DNA of 64,000 nucleotides from Virgibacillus salarius (GCF_039521925.1 NZ_BAAACY010000011.1:4015-68014); one strand, 5' to 3'. Positions 35,958 to 45,685 are shown, counted from the stretch's first letter. The notes: generated by a model from the sequence alone, not told the origin. Made by a program: numbers and translations.

Positions 35958-37379
35958 TTAACCATGTATTTGTTTACCATCTACTGCAAGTGCAGCTTCA
36001 CCAATCACTTCTGCTAAAGTTGGATGTGGATGGATGGTGTGTCCCACTTCCCAAGGTGTAGCGTCCAGCACTTTAGCAAGGCCAGCTTCTGAAATCATAT
36101 CAGTCACATGAGGACCTACCATATGTACACCTAAAATATCATCCGTTTGCTTATCTGCAATTATCTTTACAAAGCCATCAGCTTCACCATAAACCAGTGC
36201 TTTACCAACTGCCTGGAAAGGAAATTTGCCTATTTTAACTTCATATCCATTTTCTTTTGCTTGTTTCTCAGTTAAACCTACACTTGCTGCTTCTGGACTA
36301 GAATAGATACATGACGCTACCTGTGAATAATCAATTGGCATTGGGTTCTGATCAGCCATATGCTCCACAGCGACAATTCCCTCATGGGAAGCAACATGCG
36401 CTAGCTGCATACCACCAATCACATCACCAATTGCGTAAATATGTGCTTCCTTTGTTTGATAGAATGAATTCGTTTGGACAAATCCGTTCTCTACAATAAT
36501 ATCTGTATTTTCCAAGCCAATGTTATTTGTATTTGCTTTCCTACCTACAGAAACAAGCATTTTCTCTGCATGAAAGCGTTGATGTTTTTCATTGATTTCT
36601 GCTTCAATTTGAACTCCATCTTCTTTTAAAAGTGTATCAGCTAGTACTTTTGCACCTTTGACAAAATTAATTCCTTTTTTCTTCAATAATCTTTCTACTT
36701 CTTTGGCAACAGCAGTGTCCTCAGAAGGTAGAATATCTTCTAAGTATTCAATGACAGTTACTTCCACATCAAAATCCGCCAGCATCGACGCCCATTCTAT
36801 GCCAATAACGCCTCCACCAACAATAATAATTGATTTTGGTAGCTCTTCTAACTGTAATGCGTCATCAGAGTTTAATACCGTTTTATGATCAATATCTAAA
36901 CCAGGCAACGTTTTTGGAGTAGATCCAGTTGCAATCAAAACATTTTTTGGAACTAGCATGGTGTTCTCATCACCATTCGCATATTCAATAGAAATCGTTC
37001 CGGGCATCGGAGAAAATATACTTGGTCCTAGTATTCTTCCGTATCCATTATAAACATCAATCTTCCCCTTCTTCATTAACCCTTGGACACCCTGATGAAG
37101 CTGATCGACAATAGCTCCTTTTCTTTTTTGAACTCTCGTGAAATCAAGCTTTGTGTCCTTCGTTTCCACACCGAATTCATAAGCGTTTTTAGTTTGTTTA
37201 TAGACTTCAGCACTTCGCAATAATGATTTTGACGGAATACAACCACGATGGAGACATGTACCACCCAATTCTCCCTTTTCAACAACTGCTACTTGCATCC
37301 CTAGCTGAGAGGCTCTTATGGCTGCTACATAGCCGCCAGTACCACCTCCAAGTATTACCAAATCGTAATCCTTAGCCAT
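35958..37379 (-). CDS. lpdV: Dihydrolipoamide dehydrogenase (E3) of the Bkd complex
   Basis: 473 aa FAD flavoprotein. FAD site ILGGGTGGYVAAIRA; redox-active C42/C47 in GGTCLHRGCIPSK; NAD site IIVGGGVIGIEWAS; C-terminal active-site HPHPTLAE with the catalytic His. Reoxidises the lipoyl groups of BkdB. The operon context distinguishes it from the pyruvate dehydrogenase E3. Confidence 0.96.
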   Translation of the reverse strand: MAKDYDLVILGGGTGGYVAAIRASQLGMQVAVVEKGELGGTCLHRGCIPSKSLLRSAEVYKQTKNAYEFGVETKDTKLDFTRVQKRKGAIVDQLHQGVQGLMKKGKIDVYNGYGRILGPSIFSPMPGTISIEYANGDENTMLVPKNVLIATGSTPKTLPGLDIDHKTVLNSDDALQLEELPKSIIIVGGGVIGIEWASMLADFDVEVTVIEYLEDILPSEDTAVAKEVERLLKKKGINFVKGAKVLADTLLKEDGVQIEAEINEKHQRFHAEKMLVSVGRKANTNNIGLENTDIIVENGFVQTNSFYQTKEAHIYAIGDVIGGMQLAHVASHEGIVAVEHMADQNPMPIDYSQVASCIYSSPEAASVGLTEKQAKENGYEVKIGKFPFQAVGKALVYGEADGFVKIIADKQTDDILGVHMVGPHVTDMISEAGLAKVLDATPWEVGHTIHPHPTLAEVIGEAALAVDGKQIHG

Positions 37380-37403
37380 TTTTCAACACTCCTCTATCAA
37401 ATT

Positions 37404-38483
37404 CTAATTAGGGTACGTTTTTGCTATTTCTTCCCCTCTGAGTATCCGAATAACACCAGCATTTAAAGCTTGTAGCTCATCTTCGCCTGGGTAGACAACC
37501 GTATCAGCTATCCAATTGATCCGTCGAATAATCGACTCAGTAAACGATTTTCCATGTGCAAGGCCTCCAGTTAAAACAATTCGATCAACGTCCCCTGATA
37601 ACACTGCACTCATGGAACCTATTTCCTTAGCTACCTGATAAGCCATTGCTTCATATATTTCCTTTGCCTTTTCATCGCCTGAAGCAATCCGTCGTTCTAC
37701 CTCGATGGCATCACTTGTATGAAGATAACCCATCATTCCACCTTGCCCTACAATCTTTTTCATTACTTCTTCTCTATAATATTGCCCTGAAAAACAAAGT
37801 GCAATTAAATCCCCTGCTGGTACAGTACCTGCGCGTTCCGGTGAAAATGGTCCCTCTCCGTGTAACCCATTATTTACATCAACTACTTTCCCACGTTGAT
37901 GTGCTCCGACAGTTATGCCACCACCCATATGCGTTACTATGAAATTCAAATCCTCATATTGTTTATTCATATCATTTGCGACTTTTCTAGCAACTGCCTT
38001 CTGATTTAAAGCATGGAAAATACTCTTTCTTGGTATTTCAGAAAAACCAGAATACCTAGCAATTTCCGCAAGTTCATCGACTACGACTGGATCAACAATA
38101 TATGCAGGAATATTAAGGTTTAGAGCAATTTCATTTGCTATGATGCCCCCTAAATTGGAGGCATGTTCACCATTATAGCCAATTCGCAAATCAGTTAGCA
38201 TTTGCTCGTTCACTTCATATGTTCCACCCTCGATCGGCTGAAGTAATCCGCCGCGAGCACAGACAGCACTTAATTTAGATATATTTATCCCTTCATAATC
38301 AAGCTGATTAAGAATGATATGTTTTCGATACATATGCTGTTCGATAATGGATGGAAATTGGTTTAATTCATCGGATTGATGACGAATTGTTTTTTCAAAA
38401 ATACATGTTTCATTATCAAAAACCCCTATCTTTGTAGAAGTAGAGCCAGGGTTTATCACAAGATTTCTAAACTTAGCTAGCAA
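37404..38483 (-). CDS. buk: Butyrate/branched-chain acid kinase
   Basis: 359 aa acetokinase-family enzyme: NPGSTSTKIGVF at the N-terminus (phosphate 1 loop), ARGGLLQPIEGGTY, THMGGGITVGAHQRG (about 189-203) and LTGGLAHG near 312-319. With Ptb it converts branched-chain acyl-CoA to acid plus ATP, or activates exogenous acids in reverse. Lies between bcd and lpdV. Confidence 0.95.
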   Translation of the reverse strand: MLAKFRNLVINPGSTSTKIGVFDNETCIFEKTIRHQSDELNQFPSIIEQHMYRKHIILNQLDYEGINISKLSAVCARGGLLQPIEGGTYEVNEQMLTDLRIGYNGEHASNLGGIIANEIALNLNIPAYIVDPVVVDELAEIARYSGFSEIPRKSIFHALNQKAVARKVANDMNKQYEDLNFIVTHMGGGITVGAHQRGKVVDVNNGLHGEGPFSPERAGTVPAGDLIALCFSGQYYREEVMKKIVGQGGMMGYLHTSDAIEVERRIASGDEKAKEIYEAMAYQVAKEIGSMSAVLSGDVDRIVLTGGLAHGKSFTESIIRRINWIADTVVYPGEDELQALNAGVIRILRGEEIAKTYPN

Positions 38484-38514
38484 TACATTTTACCTCCGTT
38501 GTCTAAGTTGTACC

Positions 38515-39609
38515 TTATCTTCTACTAAGAATATGATGTCCATTCAGCAAGAATTGACTTCTAGAATTACGTTCAGACTCAATTCTCTCCTCAGCCATCC
38601 GATCAGCCGCTACATAGGTTGGAATGTTATCTCTTTTGGAAATAGCAAATACTTTTTGTAGACTGTCGTAAATGGTTTCCACTTTTTTCATTGCGCGATC
38701 ATGATTATAACCATGTAATTCATCCGCTACATTTATTACACCACCAGAATTAATGACATAATCAGGAGCATAAACGATTCCTTGTTCATGAATAATATCT
38801 CCATGCTTTGAAGACTTTAATTGGTTATTGGCTGAGCCTGCAATGACTTTCGCTTTTAATCTAGAGATTGTATCATCATTAATTGTAGCTCCTAATGCAC
38901 ATGGAGCGTAAATATCACAGTCAACATCATAGATATCGTCCGGATCAACAGCTGTTGCGTCGAAAGCTTCAACAGCTCGATTAATTGCTTCTTTATTTAT
39001 ATCTGTAACAATTAATTGAGCCCCTTCTTCATGTAAAAATTCGCAAAGTGCATAAGCTACATTACCAATTCCTTGGATTGCAATGGTTTTACCTTCTAAA
39101 GAATCATCACCATATGCCTCTTTTGCAGCAGCTTTCATTCCTTTGTAAACACCATACGCTGTTACCGGAGATGGATTACCAGATGAACCTGATTCTGGAG
39201 AAATACCTGTTACAAAATCTGTTTCCATATGAATTAAATCCATGTCATGAACAGTAGTTCCTACATCTTCCGCCGTAATATATCTTCCATTTAATCCTTG
39301 AATATATCTTCCAAATGCCCGAAACATTTCTGGATTCTTATCTTTTTTTGGATCACCAATAATTACTGTTTTTCCACCGCCCAAATTTAATCCAGCTGCA
39401 GCATTTTTATATGTCATACCTTTAGCTAAGCGTAATGCATCTTCAATCGCTTCTTCTTCCGATTTATATGTCCACATTCTTGTTCCACCAAGAGCTGGCC
39501 CTAAAGTTGTATCATGAATAGCGATAATAGCCTTTAAACCAGAATTTTTATCTTGACAAAATACTAATTGTTCATAATCATATTTTTCCATATAAGTAAA
39601 TAGTTCCAT
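38515..39609 (-). CDS. bcd: Leucine (branched-chain amino acid) dehydrogenase
   Basis: 364 aa Glu/Leu/Phe/Val dehydrogenase. The substrate-binding glycine-rich stretch LGGTRMW and catalytic lysine regions MTYKNAAAGLNLGGGKTVI (about 66-84) are present; the NAD fold has GIGNVAYALCEFLHEEGA. Deaminates Leu, Val and Ile to keto acids for the downstream complex. The start ATG has ribosome site AGGAGG. Note the tail ends LLNGHHILSRR. Confidence 0.96.
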   Translation of the reverse strand: MELFTYMEKYDYEQLVFCQDKNSGLKAIIAIHDTTLGPALGGTRMWTYKSEEEAIEDALRLAKGMTYKNAAAGLNLGGGKTVIIGDPKKDKNPEMFRAFGRYIQGLNGRYITAEDVGTTVHDMDLIHMETDFVTGISPESGSSGNPSPVTAYGVYKGMKAAAKEAYGDDSLEGKTIAIQGIGNVAYALCEFLHEEGAQLIVTDINKEAINRAVEAFDATAVDPDDIYDVDCDIYAPCALGATINDDTISRLKAKVIAGSANNQLKSSKHGDIIHEQGIVYAPDYVINSGGVINVADELHGYNHDRAMKKVETIYDSLQKVFAISKRDNIPTYVAADRMAEERIESERNSRSQFLLNGHHILSRR

Positions 39610-39620
39610 GTTTATTCCTC

Positions 39621-40535
39621 CTAAAATGTATGAGCTGATACAAGAGCTAAAGAAAGTGAATATACTTTACTTTCAGCTGAATCTGCTCGTGATGTAAGTA
39701 TAATCGGTGCTTTTGCACCACTGATAATAGCTGCCACTTTTGCATTAGCATAATAAACAAAAGACTTGTATAGTGCATTTCCCGCTTCTATAGATGGTGC
39801 TAATAGTATATCTGCATTACCAGCTACCTCTGATTTGATCCCTTTTTGCTGAGCTGCTTGATACGACACTGCATTATCAAAAGCTAATGGACCGTCAATC
39901 AGACATCCTTTTATTTGGCCTCTTTGTTGCATTTGGGTTAATACAGCAGCATCCATCGTCGACTGCATAGCCTCGTTTACCACCTCAACAGGAGTGATAG
40001 CAGCAACTTTCGGGACATTAATACCAACAGCGCTAGCAACTTGAACTGCGTTTTGAATAATCTCAACCTTTTGTTGTAAATCTGGCGCAATATTCATAGC
40101 TGCATCTGTTAGAAACACTACTTTTTGCTGATTAGGGATTTCAAAAAGCGCGACATGAGATAATACTTTTCCTGCACGAAGGCCATATGCTTTATTTAAT
40201 ACAGCTTTCAAGATATCTTTTGTAGTTATTTTCCCCTTCATAAGGATATCTGATGCCTTATCATTTATAGAGAGAACTGCTTGCTTAGCAGCCTCATGAT
40301 TATTTTCTACATGACGAATAGTCATGTCGCTATTCCATTGACTAGGTATTAAACCTATATCAGTTGCTAATTCGGTTATTTTCGATTCATCCCCAAATAG
40401 CAAGAAAGTACATAAATCTTCTTCGAGTGCTTTTTTCACTGCCAGAAGCACTTCCTTATCAGCCGCATTTACCACCGATACGGTTCGCTTTCTTCCTTTT
40501 TTTACTTTAGCTTTTAATTCGTTTAACGATTCCAT
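39621..40535 (-). CDS. ptb: Phosphate butyryltransferase
   Basis: 304 aa phosphate acetyl/butyryltransferase family (yqiS). Contains TDAAMNIAPDLQQKVEIIQNA and the C-terminal ISGAKAPIILTSRADSAESK motif. Interconverts branched acyl-CoA and acyl-phosphate for Buk. First gene of the operon, with the sigma-54 promoter 34-49 bases upstream of its start. Confidence 0.95.
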   Translation of the reverse strand: MESLNELKAKVKKGRKRTVSVVNAADKEVLLAVKKALEEDLCTFLLFGDESKITELATDIGLIPSQWNSDMTIRHVENNHEAAKQAVLSINDKASDILMKGKITTKDILKAVLNKAYGLRAGKVLSHVALFEIPNQQKVVFLTDAAMNIAPDLQQKVEIIQNAVQVASAVGINVPKVAAITPVEVVNEAMQSTMDAAVLTQMQQRGQIKGCLIDGPLAFDNAVSYQAAQQKGIKSEVAGNADILLAPSIEAGNALYKSFVYYANAKVAAIISGAKAPIILTSRADSAESKVYSLSLALVSAHTF

Positions 40536-40568
40536 ACATACCTCCTATCTCTGCCCCAAATATAATTA

Positions 40569-40584
40569 AGCAAAAACCGTGCCA
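40569..40584 (-). promoter_or_regulatory. Sigma-54 (SigL) -24/-12 promoter of the bkd operon
   Basis: Minus strand TGGCACGGTTTTTGCT: consensus TGGCAC, five bases, TTGCT. The -24 GG and -12 GC are exactly spaced. It lies between bkdR and ptb. Confidence 0.95.
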
Positions 40585-40596
40585 ACCTACAAACAA

Positions 40597-40609
40597 TGAA
40601 AACGCTTCA
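40597..40609. promoter_or_regulatory. Possible catabolite-responsive element
   Basis: TGAAAACGCTTCA is a near-palindrome close to the CcpA cre consensus but one base shorter than usual between the arms. It sits just upstream of the -24 element. Confidence 0.3.
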
Positions 40610-40627
40610 ATTTGTAGTGCAACCACC

Positions 40628-40661
40628 TTGCAAATTATTGCAACAATGCAAATTATTGCAG
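40628..40661. promoter_or_regulatory. Tandem BkdR upstream activating sites
   Basis: TTGCAAATTATTGCAA (40628-40643) and ATGCAAATTATTGCAG (40646-40661) are repeats 18 bases apart, each an inverted pair of TTGCAA arms. They overlap the last codons of bkdR and lie about 45-75 bases upstream of the -24 box, as expected for an enhancer of a sigma-54 promoter. Confidence 0.7.
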
Positions 40662-42716
40662 GTTATTTCTTTCAATTTTATACTTATCCATTTTATAGTA
40701 TAAATTTCTTATCGAAATATGGAGATCTTTTGCTGTTTTCGTTTTATTGTAATGATTTTTTTCAAAAACGTGTTGTATATATTGTTTTTCATAATGTTCA
40801 ACAGCTTTTTGTAACGGTAAATCAGTCGTAAGCTGTTCGCTATGATGGGAAATACTCTCCGTCTTTGTTGCTAATTCTGGAAGGTGCTTTAGCTTAATGA
40901 TTTCTTCATTCATATCCATGTATATCATTGCTCGTCCAAGCACATTCTCGAGCTCTCGGATATTACCTGGCCAATGGTATCTCTTTAATTCAGCTAATAC
41001 TTCATCTGAGACAAACCGAACATTTCTCCCATAATCTTGATTAATCTTCAAAATAATATGCTCCGTTAAGACCGGTAAATCAGACAATCTTTCCTCTAAG
41101 GAGGGAATGAAAATGGGTAATCGATTTAAGCGATAATAAAGATCCTCACGAAATGTTTTCGCCATGATCGCTTTCTCTAAATTTACATTTGTGGCGGTAA
41201 TTATTCTAACGTTAATTGATATTGGTTGTGTGCCACCTACTCTTACAATTTCATTTTCTTGAAGTACTCGTAATAATTTTGCTTGCATATTTAAAGAAAG
41301 TTCGCCAATCTCATCTAGGAATATACTTCCATAATTCGCTTCCTCAAATAAGCCTTTTTTGCCACCATGCTTAGCTCCTGAAAAAGCCCCTTCTTCATAT
41401 CCAAATAATTCACTTTCTAAAATGGATTCTGCAATGGCGGCACAATTGACTCTTATAAATTTATGGTGCTTGCGGTCACTCTCATTATGTATAGCATGGG
41501 CAAATAACTCTTTACCTGTTCCTGATTCACCACGAAGTAAAACAGTTGCTGGTGTTTTTGCCCCTACTTTAGCTTGCTCTAGGGCTAATTTCATTTCAGA
41601 AGAGGTTCCGATAATATCATCAAAGGTATATTTCGCTTCCAAATTCCGAATAATTTGTCTTGCTCGCTTTAACTCAGTTGTCAGTGCGTGTATTTCGGAA
41701 ACATCATGAAGTACACCAACGCTACCTTTCATTTTTCCATCCACAATAATTGGAGCTACATTCACATATACCTCTTTCTTTTTAGGGCCAACTTTCATCG
41801 TAGCACCTCGGACAGCTCTTCGAGTCTGAAGTACTCTCATATGCATGCTTTCTCCCTCAGAAATATCTGTAGTAGCTGGTTTGCCTATAACATCTGATTC
41901 TTCTAATCCAGTGATTCTTGTATATGCTGGATTGATCATAATCCCAAAGCCATTTTCATCTACTACACTAATTGCCTCATCAGAAGAATGAATAATCGCC
42001 TCCAACATCGTTTTAATTTCTTTTAGGTCTGTGTTTTCTTCAGCCAAATTCATGACTTCCGTAATATCTTTAAATACTGCAAAAGCACCAACTAATAAGT
42101 CATCTGCATTAATAATCGGTATTCGCGTTGTAATAACTTGTTTTTTATTTTCCAGCGTTAATTTTTGATTAACCTCTCTACGTCGATTACGTAATACCTT
42201 CGGCAACCTTGTATTTGCAATTACACTCTCGATCGACTTACCTTCAAATTCTCGTTTCTCTTTCCCTACAATTTTTTCAGCGCCTTTGTTGACAAACGTA
42301 ACGATTCCTTCATTATTAATAACAATCATGCCGTCTCTTATATTATTTAAAATGAGTGCTTGATTACGCATCTGAAGCTTCACTTTCTCCAACAATGTTT
42401 CCTTCTCATCAAATAATTCGGAAATAATATATGCGACACTTCCAGGAATAACTACCGTTTTTCGATTTCGTAGCTCAATTAATTTGTCTAATACCTGATC
42501 GTCACCAGTTGCTTCAATTATTATATCAATATCCTGATGAATCCAACTTGTCCACTCCACGCCTACTGGGATGTTATATTTTCTAGCTAACTTTAAGCCA
42601 GGCGCATCTTTGTTTGTATCAATTACTGCTACTATTTTCATTGTCTGTGTAGCATATAAGATATTTAGAAGGATACTCCCACCTTTACCAGCACCAACAA
42701 TTAGTACCCGCTTCAT
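40653..42716 (-). CDS. bkdR: Sigma-54-dependent transcriptional activator BkdR
   Basis: 687 aa from ATG at 42716 (behind AAGGTGG; an in-frame ATG at 42743 lacks a site). Order: N-terminal Rossmann-like domain (VLIVGAGKGGSILLN), two PAS domains (about 110-230 and 235-350), AAA+ domain with Walker A GESGTGKE, GAFSGA in place of the common GAFTGA, Walker B IFLDEIGELS, and a C-terminal Fis-type helix-turn-helix (NKTKTAKDLHISIRNLYYKM). It activates the SigL promoter of ptb. The Rossmann and PAS domains probably sense metabolites or redox state. Confidence 0.95.
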   Translation of the reverse strand: MKRVLIVGAGKGGSILLNILYATQTMKIVAVIDTNKDAPGLKLARKYNIPVGVEWTSWIHQDIDIIIEATGDDQVLDKLIELRNRKTVVIPGSVAYIISELFDEKETLLEKVKLQMRNQALILNNIRDGMIVINNEGIVTFVNKGAEKIVGKEKREFEGKSIESVIANTRLPKVLRNRRREVNQKLTLENKKQVITTRIPIINADDLLVGAFAVFKDITEVMNLAEENTDLKEIKTMLEAIIHSSDEAISVVDENGFGIMINPAYTRITGLEESDVIGKPATTDISEGESMHMRVLQTRRAVRGATMKVGPKKKEVYVNVAPIIVDGKMKGSVGVLHDVSEIHALTTELKRARQIIRNLEAKYTFDDIIGTSSEMKLALEQAKVGAKTPATVLLRGESGTGKELFAHAIHNESDRKHHKFIRVNCAAIAESILESELFGYEEGAFSGAKHGGKKGLFEEANYGSIFLDEIGELSLNMQAKLLRVLQENEIVRVGGTQPISINVRIITATNVNLEKAIMAKTFREDLYYRLNRLPIFIPSLEERLSDLPVLTEHIILKINQDYGRNVRFVSDEVLAELKRYHWPGNIRELENVLGRAMIYMDMNEEIIKLKHLPELATKTESISHHSEQLTTDLPLQKAVEHYEKQYIQHVFEKNHYNKTKTAKDLHISIRNLYYKMDKYKIERNNLQ

Positions 42717-42855
42717 TTCATCCCACCTTGCATTTTTTTGCATAGTACTATGATACGTCAGTCTGCACGATTTAGCAAACCGATTCTCTCCACTAATTCC
42801 TTTTTATATAATCTTCTGCTATACTTAAGAAAGAGCATACATAAGGGGAAATATA

Positions 42856-43104
42856 ATGATTAGAATCATCGCCGCACTCACATTATTCATTCCTGGAGTC
42901 ATATCTGCAATCGGAATAAAGCTTATGCGAGATGCATTATTTGATTCCTTTTATCCGATTTTCATTTATACAGGTGTGCAATTTTTTGTTGGATTTATTT
43001 TATTTCTTGCTGGAATTGCCTTTATCGGCGGATTTATTATACATCGAGACCGTAAAAGGCAACGCTTAAAGCAAGAGCAGAAAAAAATAATAGAGGATGA
43101 ATAA
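42856..43104 (+). CDS. yqzF: DUF2627 membrane protein YqzF
   Basis: 82 aa with two membrane helices (about 3-22 and 38-64) and a charged C-terminal tail (HRDRKRQRLKQEQKK). Matches B. subtilis YqzF in size and in its place divergent from bkdR. Function unknown. Ribosome site AAGGGGA is weak but well placed. Confidence 0.85.
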   Translation: MIRIIAALTLFIPGVISAIGIKLMRDALFDSFYPIFIYTGVQFFVGFILFLAGIAFIGGFIIHRDRKRQRLKQEQKKIIEDE

Positions 43105-43110
43105 GTAACA

Positions 43111-43137
43111 TGAGATGGGATATTTTTCCCATCTTTT
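43111..43137 (+). terminator. Intrinsic terminator of yqzF
   Basis: AGATGGGA, short loop, TCCCATCT followed by TTTATTTTTT. Confidence 0.85.
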
Positions 43138-43242
43138 ATTTTTTCATCCTAAATAAACAAATTCTTTCACCTTTCGCAATGTGCAAAAAAAACTGAATTT
43201 ATGTTATGATTTTAATTAAAAATATCATCGGGAGGAATTAGC

Positions 43243-44589
43243 GTGAAAGTAGCAAAATTTGGGGGGAGTTCTGTAGCAAATGCAGAACAATTAAGGAAAG
43301 TAGGGAATATTATAAAAGCTGATCCTCAAAGAAGATTTATTGTAGTGTCAGCTCCAGGAAAAAGATTCAAATCAGATAGGAAGATAACTGACATGCTGAT
43401 TGAATTAGGTGAAGTGCATTGTAATAATGGACAAACAGATGAATATGTCTACCCTATCATGCAACGCTTCAATGAAATTGTCGAGGAATTAAATATATCA
43501 GGAGAAATTCTTGAAAGTATTTCTCAGTCCATCCAATCTATTTTGCATAGTAAAAATTCAGACCCAGAAAAAATGGATGCATTGAAATCGATAGGTGAAG
43601 ATAGTTCGGCAAAAATTTTAAGTGCTTACCTTAATCATATTGGTATTTCAGCTAAATATGTAAACCCCCAAGATGCAGGTATCTTAGTAAGTAATGAACC
43701 AGGAAATGCAAAAATATTACCTGAAAGTTATGAAAAAATTTACAATCTTAGAGACAGCGAAGAAGTTTTAGTAATACCAGGTTTCTTCGGGTATACGAAA
43801 AATGGAAAATTAATAACCTTCTCTCGTGGAGGTTCAGATATAACTGGATCCATTGTAGCTGCAGGAGTCAAAGCGGGTCTTTATGAAAATTTTACTGATG
43901 TTGATTCTGTATTTTCCGTCAATCCGGCGTTCGTGAAAGATCCTCAAAAGATCACTACATTAACTTATAAAGAAATGCGTGAGTTAAGCTATGCTGGCTT
44001 TTCTGTTTTCCATGATGAAGCATTAATTCCTGCATACAAAGATGAAATACCTGTATGTATAAAAAATACGAATAACCCAGAAGCACCTGGTACATATATT
44101 GTTTCTGAAAAGAAACCAAGCGAGAAGTGTGTTGTTGGAATTGCTAGTGATACAGGCTTCTGTAGTATTTATATTAGCAAGTATTTGATGAACAGAGAAA
44201 TTGGCTTTGGTAGAAAGCTTTTTCATATTCTTGAGGATGAGGGTATCTCTTTTGAACATGCACCTTCAGGTATTGATGATATGTCTATCATTCTTCGTGA
44301 AAGTGGGCTGCCAATTGCAAAAGAAAAAAAAATATTACAAAGAATTCAAGCAGACTTACATCCAGATTTAATTTCCATTCATCGAAACTTAGCTATGATT
44401 ATGATTGTTGGAGAGGGTCTTGTTAGAACCATTGGCCTTGCACAAAAAGCAACAACAGCTATTGCAAGTGCTAATGTAAATATCGAAATGATTAACCAGG
44501 GTTCATCTGAGGTATCGATGATGTTCGGTATCAAAGCTGAAGACTTAGATAAAGCTGTAAAGTCACTGTACCATGTCTTTTTTGAATAA
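43243..44589 (+). CDS. Aspartokinase, class III (YclM/ThrD-like)
   Basis: 448 aa from GTG at 43243 with ribosome site GGGAGGAA. The kinase domain begins KVAKFGGSSVANAEQL; nucleotide-binding residues include FSRGGSDITGS; two C-terminal ACT domains (about 300-448) carry the effector site, including NVNIEMINQGSSEVSMMFG. Length and N-terminus fit the monofunctional Bacillus YclM type rather than DapG or LysC. Makes aspartyl phosphate for Lys, Met, Thr and diaminopimelate. It is not at the B. subtilis yclM locus, so the position differs from that organism. No lysine riboswitch fits in the 138-base leader. Confidence 0.88.
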   Translation: MKVAKFGGSSVANAEQLRKVGNIIKADPQRRFIVVSAPGKRFKSDRKITDMLIELGEVHCNNGQTDEYVYPIMQRFNEIVEELNISGEILESISQSIQSILHSKNSDPEKMDALKSIGEDSSAKILSAYLNHIGISAKYVNPQDAGILVSNEPGNAKILPESYEKIYNLRDSEEVLVIPGFFGYTKNGKLITFSRGGSDITGSIVAAGVKAGLYENFTDVDSVFSVNPAFVKDPQKITTLTYKEMRELSYAGFSVFHDEALIPAYKDEIPVCIKNTNNPEAPGTYIVSEKKPSEKCVVGIASDTGFCSIYISKYLMNREIGFGRKLFHILEDEGISFEHAPSGIDDMSIILRESGLPIAKEKKILQRIQADLHPDLISIHRNLAMIMIVGEGLVRTIGLAQKATTAIASANVNIEMINQGSSEVSMMFGIKAEDLDKAVKSLYHVFFE

Positions 44590-44632
44590 AAACACTAACA
44601 AAAGAATGGGTCGAAAGCATTTTTAGCGATAT

Positions 44633-44667
44633 AAAACCCGAACTTTATAGATAAAGTTCGGGTTTTT
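44633..44667. terminator. Intrinsic terminator after aspartokinase
   Basis: AAAACCCGAACTTTAT, 3-base loop, ATAAAGTTCGGGTTTTT: a near-perfect stem with A and T tracts that can work for both strands. Confidence 0.95.
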
Positions 44668-44699
44668 GGTTTGTGGATTTTGTGGTGACAGATAGTTCA

Positions 44700-44830
44700 T
44701 TCATCCCTCGTCAACATGCTTCGCTTTCCGCGAGAATGACCCATAGCCTCCTCAGTTAGCAATTTCTTTCGGACTCGTACTGTCTCTCTGGATAGGAAAG
44801 CCTTCAGCAACAATACCTCGCACGTAAAAA
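44700..44830. repeat. Degenerate partial copy of repeat B, inverted
   Basis: TTCGCTTTCCGCGAG, CATAGCCTCCTCAGTTAGC and CGGACTCGTACTGT correspond to the reverse complement of 16980-17110 in repeat B with many substitutions. No ORF. It occupies most of the gap between aspartokinase and spo0A. Confidence 0.5.
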
Positions 44831-44908
44831 ACACTCTTCTGCCTAAAGGAGTCTACGGTTATTTTGGACTACCCTAAAGTATGCTTACAATTTATTATAA
44901 TAAATCGT

Positions 44909-45685
44909 TCAACTGGCTTTATGCTCAAGTCGTAAGTGATCGGCAACCATCGCAATAAACTCAGAATTGGTAGGTTTTGCCTTTGTAATACTTATGGTAT
45001 AACCAAATAGAGCGGAAATGGAATCAATATTCCCACGACTCCAAGCCACTTCGATAGCATGGCGAATAGCTCGTTCTACTCGGGATGCTGTTGTATTATA
45101 TTTTTTTGCAATATCAGGGTATAGTACCTTGGTAATTGAACCTAATAATTCAATATCATTATACACCATCGTTATCGCTTCTCGTAAATACATGTAGCCT
45201 TTTATGTGAGCAGGGACACCAATTTCATGAATAATATTGGTAATACTTGCTTCTAAATCCTGTTTTTTCTTCTCTTTACGATTCACTTTTGACACACCAG
45301 TAGATATTGCATTATGACCTTGTACTTGCCTGATTTGCTCTGATAAATTATCTAGATCAAATGGCTTTAAAATGAAATAAGATGCTCCTAAGTCTACGGC
45401 TTTCTTCATTACCTCTTCCTGTCCAAACGCTGTAAGCATAATAACATGAGGTACTTTTCCAGATGAAGAACGTATCGTATTTAATACAGCAAGACCATCT
45501 ACATGTGGCATAATAATATCTAACACTAATACATCCGGTTCTAATTCCTCTAGCATTGTTAGACAGTCTCTCCCATTATATGCCGTTCCGATCACCTCAA
45601 TATCTCCCTGTTCTTCGAAATAATCCTCCATTAATTGAATTAATTCCCGATTGTCGTCGACCAAACATACTGAAATTTTTTCCAC
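44909..45685 (-). CDS. spo0A: Master sporulation regulator Spo0A
   Basis: 258 aa from GTG at 45685, chosen for AAAGGAGG eight bases upstream; the longer frame from 45712 lacks a site. The receiver domain has D10, D11 and phospho-acceptor D56 (VLDIIMPHVDG), T and K in the usual places (MLTAFG, FILKPFD), a charged linker (about 128-150), and the effector domain with recognition-helix region TTASRVERAIRHAIEVAW. Controls entry to sporulation. The last helix ends LRLEHKAS. Confidence 0.97.
   Translation of the reverse strand: MEKISVCLVDDNRELIQLMEDYFEEQGDIEVIGTAYNGRDCLTMLEELEPDVLVLDIIMPHVDGLAVLNTIRSSSGKVPHVIMLTAFGQEEVMKKAVDLGASYFILKPFDLDNLSEQIRQVQGHNAISTGVSKVNRKEKKKQDLEASITNIIHEIGVPAHIKGYMYLREAITMVYNDIELLGSITKVLYPDIAKKYNTTASRVERAIRHAIEVAWSRGNIDSISALFGYTISITKAKPTNSEFIAMVADHLRLEHKAS

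Noticed and set aside
43105..43242. Lysine riboswitch or T-box before aspartokinase
   Set aside because: The gap is only 138 bases, includes the yqzF terminator, and shows no L-box or T-box core.
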